Shown here: piece by piece, positions 41,813 through 50,113 of the stretch
How positions within the stretch are numbered: position 1 is the first letter of the stretch
Layout: every line of letters starts with the position of its first letter
Notes under the pieces: model-generated
What the model saw: only the letters and a program-made list of their open reading frames with translations
Told to the model about the DNA's origin: nothing
The model's database searches: none
DNA from: Pontibacter actiniarum
Lineage (GTDB): Bacteria; Bacteroidota; Bacteroidia; Cytophagales; Hymenobacteraceae
Length of the DNA stretch: 64,000 nt
Direction: 5' to 3'
Assembly (NCBI RefSeq): GCF_003585765.1
Contig: NZ_CP021235.1
Coordinates: 4,340,001-4,404,000 of the forward strand
Made by a program: the position numbers and the translations under genes

Positions 41813-41881
41813 AGGTTTAAAACAAACAAAATAGGTATACCAACCAAACCCGTAACTACAAACCGTTCTGCTCATCTGCAA

Positions 41882-41917
41882 CCACAACAACGGTTATGTA
41901 GTATGTCCGTTGTTGTG
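41882..41917. repeat. Perfect 12-bp inverted repeat
   Basis: CCACAACAACGG (41882-41893) and CCGTTGTTGTGG (41906-41917) with a 12-bp loop, just past the stop of the AT-rich nuclease-like gene. No T-tract on either strand. Confidence 0.6.
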
Positions 41918-41923
41918 GAGTCG

Positions 41924-42838
41924 TTACTTTTTATTCTTATTGTATGCCTGCTTTATTAATGACATGATATATTCAATATTATTATCGTCTCGTATTTGCA
42001 ACTCATAATCTCCGTTTCCCCAATGACCAATATTAGCAACATCTCGTGCTAGTTCCTTTGGGTCGTCAAGCTCCCCTTTGAATAAATTAATCCACATTTT
42101 CAGAGCCTTTTTCTGAACATGGATGTCAGCAATATTGGAACCGCTAATAAATGCAATATATTTTTTAGTTGGCTTTACTTCAACTCCATCAAGATTTGTA
42201 ATTGCATTCTTTAAAATCTCATACAATTCTAAAATTTCAGGGGATGCGATTTCTAAATGTTCTCTTTCTGTGTAAACCTTAATTTCCTTATTAACAGTCT
42301 CAACAACGTTATCGTCTCGGGAAATTGTTTTAACACTTTCTTGTGCACCGCTCGTTTGAATTTGACTATAGCTAACAGTCGCATTGTCGTATCGCTTTAC
42401 TTCCCATAACTCAATCGGCAAATCTTTGAAGTTGATCGCTTCTCTTTGATATGTTGTAAACGAAGGCGAAACAAAAATCACTTTTGATTGAGACCAATCA
42501 ACATCATTTCTTTTTAGAATATCTTTTCCGCACTCATTATATTCCAATATGAAATCTGCTTTATTATTCAACATTAATGACAGATAAGCATAACCTTGAT
42601 CAATTACACTGAAATTTTTGTCACGTTTATATTCAATTATTACAAACGCACTTGCATCGTGGTCAAATGCCAATGTGTCGATTCGAAAGTTGTTTAATGA
42701 AAACTCAGATTTTACAAAATCTAGTCCGAAAATAAGCTTCAAATTTTGCTCCGTCAGAGTCTGAATCTCTTTTTCCAGTTTGAACGGATTCTCCTTTATC
42801 AATTCTAGATTTCCATCTCTATTTCTATAATTTGCCAT
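41924..42838 (-). CDS. Nuclease-like protein with C-terminal DUF5655-like domain
   Basis: 304 residues. The N-terminal 120 residues look like a PD-(D/E)xK restriction-endonuclease fold: RIDTLAFDHDASAFVIIEYK has the Asp and the Glu-x-Lys of the active site (about 52-71). The C-terminal 110 residues (PTKKYIAFISGSNIADIHVQ..LDDPKELARDV..GHWGNGDYEL) resemble DUF5655, a domain often attached to such nucleases. The gene is much richer in A and T than its surroundings and lacks the AAGTATA word, so it is probably foreign. Role inferred: DNA-acting accessory protein. No methylase or partner is adjacent. Confidence 0.72.
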   Translation of the reverse strand: MANYRNRDGNLELIKENPFKLEKEIQTLTEQNLKLIFGLDFVKSEFSLNNFRIDTLAFDHDASAFVIIEYKRDKNFSVIDQGYAYLSLMLNNKADFILEYNECGKDILKRNDVDWSQSKVIFVSPSFTTYQREAINFKDLPIELWEVKRYDNATVSYSQIQTSGAQESVKTISRDDNVVETVNKEIKVYTEREHLEIASPEILELYEILKNAITNLDGVEVKPTKKYIAFISGSNIADIHVQKKALKMWINLFKGELDDPKELARDVANIGHWGNGDYELQIRDDNNIEYIMSLIKQAYNKNKK

Positions 42839-42981
42839 ATGTTTTTGTCTTTTTTAGAATGCGCTACAACTACTAGCTAGATGAAACTCCGGCTCTTTAT
42901 ACTATATATGGAGTCATTCCTGTTAATCAATATACCATCCTCAATATATACTTTTCACAATTAAGATTTATATTCAAAGCA

Positions 42982-43014
42982 AAAAGGCTGTCCAAGATAA
43001 ATGAACAGCCTTTT
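42982..43014 (-). terminator. Terminator after asd
   Basis: Stem AAAAGGCTGT / ACAGCCTTTT, 13-nt loop, T-rich on the minus strand. Confidence 0.8.
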
Positions 43015-43035
43015 GAGATCAGGAATTTTAAGAGC

Positions 43036-44025
43036 TTACACCAGCTCGTGCTTCACCAAATACTCGGCAATTTGCACAGCGTTGGTAGCGGCACCTTTGC
43101 GCAGGTTATCAGCCACAATCCACATATTTACTGTGCGCGGCTGTGTCTCATCCAGGCGTACGCGGCCTACAAACACCTCGTCTTTTCCGTGCGCATCCTG
43201 CGGCATCGGGTACTTCAGGTTCTTCACATCGTCCACTACCACCACACCTTCGGTCTCGCCGAGGATGCGGTATACTTCGTCCAGGGTAAAATCCTTCTCA
43301 AACTCCACATTCACCGACTCCGAGTGGCCGCCCATCACCGGTATACGTACTGCTGTGGCTGTAACGCGAATAGAGTCATCACCCATGATCTTCTTGGTTT
43401 CAAGGATCATCTTCATCTCTTCTTTGGTATAGCCGTTGTCCTGGAACACGTCGATGTGTGGCAGCACGTTCAGGTCTATCTGGTATGGGTACGCTTTTTC
43501 GCCTTCCTTGCCCTCACGCTCGTTCATGAGCTGGTCTACAGCCTTCACGCCAGTACCCGTTACCGATTGGTAGGTGCTCACCACGATACGCTTCATCTGC
43601 AGCTCTTCGTGCAGCTTGTTCAGCGCCACCACCATCTGGATGGTAGAGCAGTTTGGGTTGGCGATAATTTTATCTTCTTTCGTCAGCTCTTTAGCGTTAA
43701 TTTCGGGTACTACCAGTTTTTTGGTAGGGTCCATGCGCCAGGCCGAAGAGTTATCTACTACCACGGTGCCTACTTCTGCAAACTTTGGAGCCCACTCCGT
43801 AGAAGTGCTGCCGCCGGCGGAGAAAATTGCAATTTGCGGGGCAGCCGCAATCGCGTCCTGCATCCCGATAACCTTTACCTGTTTACCCTTAAACTCCATC
43901 TGTTTACCAACAGATCTCTCAGAAGCAACCAACAATAACTCTGTTACCGGGAAGTCGCGCTCCGCCAGTACTTTCAAAATTTCACCGCCAACCAATCCGG
44001 TGGCGCCTACAACTGCTACTTTCAT
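43036..44025 (-). CDS. asd: Aspartate-semialdehyde dehydrogenase
   Basis: 329 residues. NADP site VVGATGLVGGEILKVL (about 4-19), catalytic Cys in NPNCSTIQM (about 130), His region GGHSESVNVEFEK (about 238). Reduces aspartyl phosphate to the semialdehyde in the lysine, threonine and methionine pathway. Length normal. It stands between accessory regions on both sides and has its own terminator. Confidence 0.96.
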   Translation of the reverse strand: MKVAVVGATGLVGGEILKVLAERDFPVTELLLVASERSVGKQMEFKGKQVKVIGMQDAIAAAPQIAIFSAGGSTSTEWAPKFAEVGTVVVDNSSAWRMDPTKKLVVPEINAKELTKEDKIIANPNCSTIQMVVALNKLHEELQMKRIVVSTYQSVTGTGVKAVDQLMNEREGKEGEKAYPYQIDLNVLPHIDVFQDNGYTKEEMKMILETKKIMGDDSIRVTATAVRIPVMGGHSESVNVEFEKDFTLDEVYRILGETEGVVVVDDVKNLKYPMPQDAHGKDEVFVGRVRLDETQPRTVNMWIVADNLRKGAATNAVQIAEYLVKHELV

Positions 44026-44352
44026 TGTTTAAAAGGTATAGATAAATATTAATGTGTCTGTGACAGGGCGAAAAGATGCGCAGGGCTCAGACTGGCTACT
44101 GCACAACCCGTTACCGCCTCATACCCAAACCAATCCTGCTCCCGTAAAAGTTCTAAATTAACGAGGCGTTCTGCTAAACATCGCTGTTCGTGAAGGCCTT
44201 GCGTGTGCCTGGCGATGCTTTGTTTTGGGCGTGTCCTTTCGCTAGCGCGAGCAGGCCGGGCTTTCGCCTGTACTCCTCGCTGCGCTGCGGGGTGTCGGCT
44301 CTATCCCTCACGCGGCCGCAAACTTACAAAAGTTTTCACCACAACAGTACAC
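44026..44352. other. Spacer with REP-like element
   Basis: 327 bp between the divergent asd and lamin-tail genes; no gene. Its right half is the REP-like palindromic element at 44227-44313, and the left part is the upstream region of asd. Confidence 0.6.
44227..44313 (+). repeat. REP-like palindromic element
   Basis: Starts GGGCGTGTCC and ends CCCTCACGC, so the ends pair (GCGTG/CACGC). Inside are two short hairpins (TCGC-TAGC-GCGA and CCTCGC..GCGGGG) separated by GGCCGGGCTTTCGCCTGTA. I recognise this layout, including the CTATCCCTCACGC end, as a repeat common in Bacteroidota spacers. It lies 40 bp before the start of the next gene. Confidence 0.6.
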
Positions 44353-46938
44353 ATGAAACAAACTTTACTCGCTATCCTACTGCTACTTCCGTTCCTTGCC
44401 AGTGCCCAGCTACAGGAGAGCTTCACCGACGGCAACTTCACCCAAAACCCCATCTGGACGGGTGATACCGGCAGTTTCACCGTCAATGCACAGAACCAAT
44501 TGCAGAGCAACGGGCCAGCCGTAACGGGTACAATTCTTCAGCTGGTAACGCCTTCTCAGGCAGCAGTAGGCACCGCCTGGGAGTTCTGGACTAACCTGCG
44601 GCTAGCAACCTCGTCCAGCAACTATGCCGATATCTACCTCATGTCAGACACAGAAAACCTGAACAGTACCGCCGCCAACGGCTACTTTGTGCGCATAGGC
44701 GGCACTGCCGACGAAGTAAGTCTCTTCCGGAAAGACGCGGGCAAAACGGCTGTGAAGATTATTGATGGGCAGGATAAGACCGTGGCCACGAGTAATAATG
44801 TCGTGCGGGTGCGGGTAACGCGAAGTACAAATTATGAGTGGGAGCTAAGTATAGATATTACAGGCGCTGGGCAAAAGTTTACCAGCCAAGGCACCGCTAC
44901 CGATGCCACCTACAAGCGCTCCTCATACGTTGGTGTACTGGCTAAATACAGCTCCGCTAATAGCCAAAAGTTCTACTTTGATGATTTCCTGATTGTAGAC
45001 ACGCAGGCTCCTGTACTGAACGAGTTTCAGACGGTAAACCCACAGGAGTTGACGTTGCTTTTTAACGAGCCGCTGCAACCGGAGCAGGCGCAGAACATAG
45101 CTAATTATACTTTAAATGGAGGTATAAAACCTGTTATCGCAGAGCTTACAGCACCAGACCGCGTGCGCCTGGTATTTGCCCAGAACTTCAGGAGCGGCAA
45201 CAACACCCTAAGTATAACTAACCTGCAGGATGTATATGGCAATAGCCTTCGCAGCCCCATTGAACAGAGCTTTAGTTTTGTGCCTCCTGCTGTGTTGCCA
45301 GGATATAACGAGCTGTTGATAACGGAAATCATGGCCGACGAAACGCCTGCTGTTGGCTTGCCTGCGCAGGAATACATTGAGTTGTACAATGCTACCGAAG
45401 AAAAGGTGCTTAACCTGCAGGGGATACGCTATTCTGATGCTACTTCTACTACCACACTGCCTGCTGTGCAGCTGTTGCCTGGAAAATATGCTGTAGTGGT
45501 GCCGAATAGCCAAGTGCAGAACTTCAGCCAGTACGGCAAGGTGATTGGCATCAGCAACTTTCCGAGTCTGAATAACAGTGGCGAGCTCCTGCAACTGCGG
45601 CAGCCTAATGGCAGGTTAATATATGCCGTTAACTACGCTGACACCTGGTACAAAGACAACAGTAAACGAGAAGGCGGATGGAGCCTGGAGATGGTAGATG
45701 TGCAAAACCCATGCGCTGGCGCAGACAACTGGTCTGCTTCCGTAGACCCACGCGGCGGCACACCTGCCCAACCCAACTCTGTTGCTGCTTCCAATCCTGA
45801 TAACACGCCGCCTACACTTACAGATGTAACCGCTGTGGCACCAGATAGGCTATTGCTGCGCTTTAACGAACGGCTGGATAGTGTACAGGCAGCAAGTATA
45901 GCGAACTTCAGCCTCAGCCCAAGTATAAGTATAGCCAGTGTGCAGGTGCCGGGGCCGCTGTTTTCCGAAGTTATACTTACACTAGCTTCCCCGCTGCAGG
46001 AGAGCCAGCTTTATACTTTAACTGCGACCGGTATAATTGACTGCTCCGGCAATCTGGTGCCAGAACCTTTAAGCTATACTTTTGCTTTGCCCTCTGCTCC
46101 CGAACCTGGCGATGTCGTGATCAACGAGGTTCTATTTAACCCTCGCACTGGAGGGGCAGATTTTGTGGAGCTGGTAAACCGCAGCAGTAAATACCTGAAC
46201 CTGCAAAACTGGCAACTAGCCAACACCTCCGGCGATACTATCAGCAACAAGAAAACGCTCACAACAAGTAATTATGTGTTAGCACCGGGGCAATACGTGG
46301 TACTCACCTCCAGTCCTGAAAACATCAAAACAAATTATCCGGCTGCCCGGCAGGAAACATTTCTCCGAATGAGCAGCCTGCCCAGCTATCCGGACGATGC
46401 CGGCACAGTTGTGGTGCTACAGCCGGATGGCAGTGTGGCAGACAGGTTCAGCTATTCAGAAAACATGCATTTTGAGTTGATAGATGATGTGAACGGTGTA
46501 TCGCTGGAGCGGCTGCGGCTGGAGGGGCCAAGTATAGCCAGTAACTTCCACTCGGCAGCAACTACGGTTTTTGCCACGCCCGGGTATAAAAACTCACAGT
46601 CGCAGGAGGGAGTAGTGGCGCAGCAGGTATTTGACATATCGCCTGTCGTCTTTTCGCCTAACGGCGACGGCTTTGAAGATTATACCACCATTAATTATAG
46701 CACTGACAAAACAGGCTTAGTCGCCAACATCACCATCTTTGATGCGCAAGGCAGGGAGATTAAAAAGCTAGTACGTAATGAGTTATTAGCCAACAACGGC
46801 TTCTTCCAGTGGAATGGCCTGCGCGAAGACGGTACTAAAGCAAATATCGGCTACTATTTGCTTTACATTGAGTTATTCGGCTTAAACGGAGAGAAGCATA
46901 CCTACAAAGAGAAAGTTGTACTGGGCGGGAAGCTTTGA
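44353..46938 (+). CDS. Lamin-tail domain protein with Ig-like repeats and T9SS-type C-terminus
   Basis: 861 residues from ATG 44353 (MKQTLLAILLLLPFLASAQ); readings that begin further upstream pass through the REP element and are rejected. After the signal there is a LamG-like N-terminal part (about 20-210), an Ig-like strand segment, a lamin-tail domain (about 310-470, PGYNELLITEIMADETPAVG), a second Ig-like segment, a second lamin-tail domain (about 580-740, GDVVINEVLFNPRTGGADFV) and a FlgD-like C-terminal domain (FSPNGDGFEDYTTI to VVLGGKL). Secreted, probably by T9SS; function unknown. It is the densest site of the AAGTATA word. Confidence 0.88.
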   Translation: MKQTLLAILLLLPFLASAQLQESFTDGNFTQNPIWTGDTGSFTVNAQNQLQSNGPAVTGTILQLVTPSQAAVGTAWEFWTNLRLATSSSNYADIYLMSDTENLNSTAANGYFVRIGGTADEVSLFRKDAGKTAVKIIDGQDKTVATSNNVVRVRVTRSTNYEWELSIDITGAGQKFTSQGTATDATYKRSSYVGVLAKYSSANSQKFYFDDFLIVDTQAPVLNEFQTVNPQELTLLFNEPLQPEQAQNIANYTLNGGIKPVIAELTAPDRVRLVFAQNFRSGNNTLSITNLQDVYGNSLRSPIEQSFSFVPPAVLPGYNELLITEIMADETPAVGLPAQEYIELYNATEEKVLNLQGIRYSDATSTTTLPAVQLLPGKYAVVVPNSQVQNFSQYGKVIGISNFPSLNNSGELLQLRQPNGRLIYAVNYADTWYKDNSKREGGWSLEMVDVQNPCAGADNWSASVDPRGGTPAQPNSVAASNPDNTPPTLTDVTAVAPDRLLLRFNERLDSVQAASIANFSLSPSISIASVQVPGPLFSEVILTLASPLQESQLYTLTATGIIDCSGNLVPEPLSYTFALPSAPEPGDVVINEVLFNPRTGGADFVELVNRSSKYLNLQNWQLANTSGDTISNKKTLTTSNYVLAPGQYVVLTSSPENIKTNYPAARQETFLRMSSLPSYPDDAGTVVVLQPDGSVADRFSYSENMHFELIDDVNGVSLERLRLEGPSIASNFHSAATTVFATPGYKNSQSQEGVVAQQVFDISPVVFSPNGDGFEDYTTINYSTDKTGLVANITIFDAQGREIKKLVRNELLANNGFFQWNGLREDGTKANIGYYLLYIELFGLNGEKHTYKEKVVLGGKL

Positions 46939-47032
46939 GGGCAGAGGCTGAATATATGAAGTGCTAAATTATTTAGATGAACAGCTAAAAATGTTAGCAA
47001 CTTTGTGGATAAGCTACTTTATCCACACTTGC

Positions 47033-47281
47033 CTGGTGCAAGTTTTCTAATTTTCTCTGCTACTTGTGGTTTATACTTCCATTGCCGCTGCTTACCACAT
47101 CTTCAGTTAAGCTATACTTTCTAATTACTGTTCATCCTCCAGCTTTCAAGCACCTACCTGGCGCAAGTCTTCAGACTTGTGTCCTACTATAATGTCGAGT
47201 TTGCAACTCGACTGGCTTGCAAAGCCATACTTACAGCCGATACTTAAAACAGCTTCTCTGGCGCAAGCGTCCGCTTGTGCC
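47033..47281. repeat. GCGCAAG..CTTGTG hairpin repeats
   Basis: Hairpins: 47161-47182 (GCGCAAGTCT-TC-AGACTTGTGT), 47194-47212 (GTCGAGTT-TGC-AACTCGAC, perfect), 47213-47227 (TGGCTT-GCA-AAGCCA, perfect) and 47260-47281 (GGCGCAAGCG-TC-CGCTTGTGCC). A third degenerate GCGCAAG-type unit begins at about 47033. The outer arms are shared with the repeats at 40.5-41.8 kb. Confidence 0.65.
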
Positions 47282-47734
47282 TTAGACTACCCCTGCTTCT
47301 AATTCCATAGCCCCTACTTTCTGCATCTTCAACCAAGCCATTCTTTCTAGCTTCCGTTCATCTCCAGCTCCTACACACCTAATGTTTCACCTCTTGCTTT
47401 GGAGCGCTCGTGCCCGCGAGGGCTCGTCCTAGGGGTAGGGGCCCAAGGGTATCGCACTGGGAGCTTTTCTTTGCTCGCTGTCGCTTTGCAATCCCGCTCC
47501 CGCGGCACCGGAAAGCTACAAGGCGCTCACCCCAAGGGCTGGGATCACTTCAGGTAGCTGTACAGCAGGCTTGTAGGGGCAGGCCGCGACCTGTCCGTGC
47601 GATACCACTAGCCATGAAACTTCTAGGCGTGGGTTCACCTATGCAACCAGTTCCACAGCGTTATACCCTGGGAATGGCTACTACTGACCCTCCTCTTGAG
47701 GAAACGTTTAAGAAGGTGTGGTTGAAATACGGCA

Positions 47735-47766
47735 ACAAAAAAGCCCCGCAGCGAACTGCGGGGCTT
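47735..47766 (-). terminator. Terminator after the lipase-like gene
   Basis: Stem AAGCCCCGCAG / CTGCGGGGCTT with a 4-nt loop and a T-run on the minus strand. Confidence 0.85.
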
Positions 47767-47778
47767 AGGTTAATAATG

Positions 47779-49002
47779 CTAAAACTGCTGAAGCCAGGGA
47801 ACCAGCGACTGTAGCATCGGCTCAAAGGCTGAGCCGTGGCCTTTGCCCTCAATAGGTATGAACTCTAGCTGCTTTGCTCCGTCCCTGATGAAGCGCTCAT
47901 AGGTTTTCCGGGAGTTATCGAAGGGAACGATCTTATCTGTCGTGCCGTGGTACAGGCGGGTAGGGCTTTGGGGCACCCATTCGTAAAAGCTGTTGGCCTG
48001 CAGGGCCTGCTTGAGCACCAGCTCTTTCTGGCCGTCCTGCAGGGCAGCGAAAAACGAGGGGCTAAACAGCCTGTTCGGGTCTGAGGTTAGCTCCCGATTG
48101 ATGGCGCTGCCGCTCTTGCTGCCGTTAAACAGGCCGGGGAGTTTGGTGGCATAAGGCTCCTGAAAGAACTCTGCCAAAGGGCGGTTCCACCCGTTGGTTG
48201 TGTTGTAAGACTGCAGTACGTACGCCAGGTAAGCCGGGTAGGAGTAGGCTTGCCCGGTTTTAATGCCGCTCAGCATCGCTACCAGGTCATAGCCGCCGGC
48301 TCCTGCCGCCGATGCCGTTACCCGGAGGCCATGTGCCGGGTTTGTCTCTATTTCTTTTTGTGCCGCCAGCGTTACATACCCTCCCTCAGAGTAGCCCACC
48401 AGAAAGAGCTTGTCGCTAACGGGAATGTTGTGCTGCTTGTAGAGCGTTTTGGCCGCCTTGATCATATCCACTACCGCCAGGGCAGAATGCTGCTGGTCGT
48501 AGTAAGGGTGGAGGATTTCTTTAGACGCACCGAACCCAATGTAATCCGGGATCAGCATGACATAGCCCGCAGAGGCAAACAGCTCAAAGCCGGAAAGCCC
48601 CTGGAAGTTAGAGGGAGCATCCTGGTGGGTGAAGATCGTGCCGTGCTGCGCACTGATAACCGGAGCCGGTGCCGCCATGTTCTGAGGCACGCAAACCAGG
48701 CCCGAAGCATTTATCTCGCGGCCCTGGTACGTGGTGTGGTATATCAGCCTGTAAACCGACACGCCATACTGCACCTCGTTCCCGTAGGTGCCGTAGCCTT
48801 GCGAGGCAGCCATCTGCTGCAGCATATCCTTCGGCACGCTTAGCAGAAGCTCCGAAGACACATACAGGTCCTGGCCAGCCAGGTCTTCTTCAACGGGTGT
48901 CTCGGCGGCTACCGGGGCGGCGGCTGTGGCCTCTTTGTCGCAGGATGTATTGCCCAGCAGCGTGCCGAGCAGTAAAGTATACGTTAGGAGTTTCTTTAAC
49001 AC
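47779..49002 (-). CDS. Alpha/beta hydrolase lipoprotein (secretory-lipase type)
   Basis: 407 residues from GTG 49002, giving signal VLKKLLTYTLLLGTLLGNTS and Cys; starting at 49044 adds 14 residues without signal character. Nucleophile elbow VGYSEGGYVT (about 200), acid in GTTDKIVPF (about 350), His in GKGHGSAF (about 385). Oxyanion loop near ISAQHGT. Resembles secreted lipases and prolyl-oligopeptidase-like esterases; substrate unknown. The lipid anchor would place it at the outer membrane. Confidence 0.82.
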   Translation of the reverse strand: MLKKLLTYTLLLGTLLGNTSCDKEATAAAPVAAETPVEEDLAGQDLYVSSELLLSVPKDMLQQMAASQGYGTYGNEVQYGVSVYRLIYHTTYQGREINASGLVCVPQNMAAPAPVISAQHGTIFTHQDAPSNFQGLSGFELFASAGYVMLIPDYIGFGASKEILHPYYDQQHSALAVVDMIKAAKTLYKQHNIPVSDKLFLVGYSEGGYVTLAAQKEIETNPAHGLRVTASAAGAGGYDLVAMLSGIKTGQAYSYPAYLAYVLQSYNTTNGWNRPLAEFFQEPYATKLPGLFNGSKSGSAINRELTSDPNRLFSPSFFAALQDGQKELVLKQALQANSFYEWVPQSPTRLYHGTTDKIVPFDNSRKTYERFIRDGAKQLEFIPIEGKGHGSAFEPMLQSLVPWLQQF

Positions 49003-49204
49003 AGGGTTTACTCTTGTTGATGTGCAGGAACGCAACAGCTGCACCTGCCCAGAAGTGCCATCCTGCCGGGCAAAGTCACAAAATTAATTTTTGTGGAGGC
49101 TGCTTAGGCTATTGTGGCGGAGCCGTATCTTGCGCCGCTTTTCTCCTGGGGCAAGCTTAGGCATGCCAGTGGGTTAGGCGCAAACCAGCTTTATACTTTT
49201 GGGA

Positions 49205-50026
49205 GTGGAAAACATTCTGTACCTGTGCTTTTTCGCCTTTATGGCGGGTTTTATCGATTCTGTGGTGGGAGGCGGCGGCCTGATACAGCTGCCCGCGCTG
49301 CTCGTGTTTCTGCCGGGGGCACCGCTGCCGGCCATTTTCGGCACGGGTAAGTTTGCCGGTATAGCAGGCACCACAGCAGCGATGGTGAAGTATGTGCGTA
49401 CGGTCAGGATCAATTACCTGGCTATACTGCCGGCGGCCGGGGCGGCTTTTGCTTTCTCCTTTCTGGGAGCCAGGGCACTGAGCCACCTGGACGCCAGCCT
49501 GCTGAAGCCGCTGATCCTGCTGCTGCTGATCTTGGTGGCCGTCTATACGTTCATCAAAAAGGACTTTGGGTCGCTGCATGCGCCAAAACTAACGGAGCAG
49601 AAAGAGCGCCTGTACGGGTTGCTGGTAGGGGCCTCTATCGGTTTCTACGACGGCTTTTTTGGCCCTGGCACCGGCAGCTTCCTCATATTCGTTTTTATAG
49701 GCCTGTTCGGCTTCAACTTCCTGGCAGCCTCTGCCGCGGCCAAGGTGGTAAACGTGGCGACAAACCTGTCGGCCCTGCTGTACTTTGGCTACAAAGGTTA
49801 TATTATGTATGAGGTGGCGATCCCGATGGCTGTTTGCAGCGTTATTGGCTCGCAGTTGGGTACCCGCACGGCACTGAAGCGTGGCGTTGGCTTTGTGCGT
49901 GTCCTGTTCCTGGTGGTGGTGAGCGGCATTATTCTGAAGTTTGCCTACGACACCTACGGCACGGGCGGCAGCGAGTTTACCCAGCTCGCCACCTCCGTGC
50001 AGCGGTGGTTCGGGAAAAAGGGCTAA
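49205..50026 (+). CDS. Sulfite exporter TauE/SafE family protein
   Basis: 273 residues from GTG 49205 (VENILYLCFFAFMAGFID); TTG at 49199 is an alternative. About eight membrane helices with the paired motifs GFIDSVVGGGGLIQLPALL (about 13-31) and GFYDGFFGPGTGSFL (about 142-156), the internal repeat typical of TauE/SafE (DUF81). These move sulfite or organosulfonates out of the cell. Substrate not certain. Convergent with the TolC gene downstream. Confidence 0.9.
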   Translation: MENILYLCFFAFMAGFIDSVVGGGGLIQLPALLVFLPGAPLPAIFGTGKFAGIAGTTAAMVKYVRTVRINYLAILPAAGAAFAFSFLGARALSHLDASLLKPLILLLLILVAVYTFIKKDFGSLHAPKLTEQKERLYGLLVGASIGFYDGFFGPGTGSFLIFVFIGLFGFNFLAASAAAKVVNVATNLSALLYFGYKGYIMYEVAIPMAVCSVIGSQLGTRTALKRGVGFVRVLFLVVVSGIILKFAYDTYGTGGSEFTQLATSVQRWFGKKG

Positions 50027-50113
50027 GCACCGCCAAGCTGTGGCCTTCGCTTCTGTGCCGAGGCGGCCGGCAGCGGAAAGGCAGCCAAACTTCAAATCCA
50101 GCTCCTTCTATAG

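Larger units (their letters stand above)
46939..47778. other. 840-bp repeat-rich spacer without genes
   Basis: Contains two divergent direct copies of an about 85-bp unit (47075-47155 and 47301-47378), four hairpins between 47161 and 47281, and a GC-rich segment (47400-47620) with palindrome-like GGGGCAGGCCGCGACCTGTCC at about 47577. A 134-residue reading across 47410-47814 has no family character and overlaps a terminator and the hydrolase gene; I treat it as chance. Confidence 0.6.

Noticed and set aside
41882..41917. attC site of an integron
   Set aside because: The palindrome lacks the RYYYAAC/GTTRRRY core sites and there is no integrase or cassette array.
44203..44352. N-terminal extension of the lamin-tail protein
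   Set aside because: It would translate the REP-like element; the ATG at 44353 gives a clean signal peptide.
47410..47814. A 134-residue open reading frame in the large spacer
   Set aside because: Arg/Pro-rich without any family character, crosses a palindromic GC-rich segment, a terminator and the end of the hydrolase gene on the other strand.
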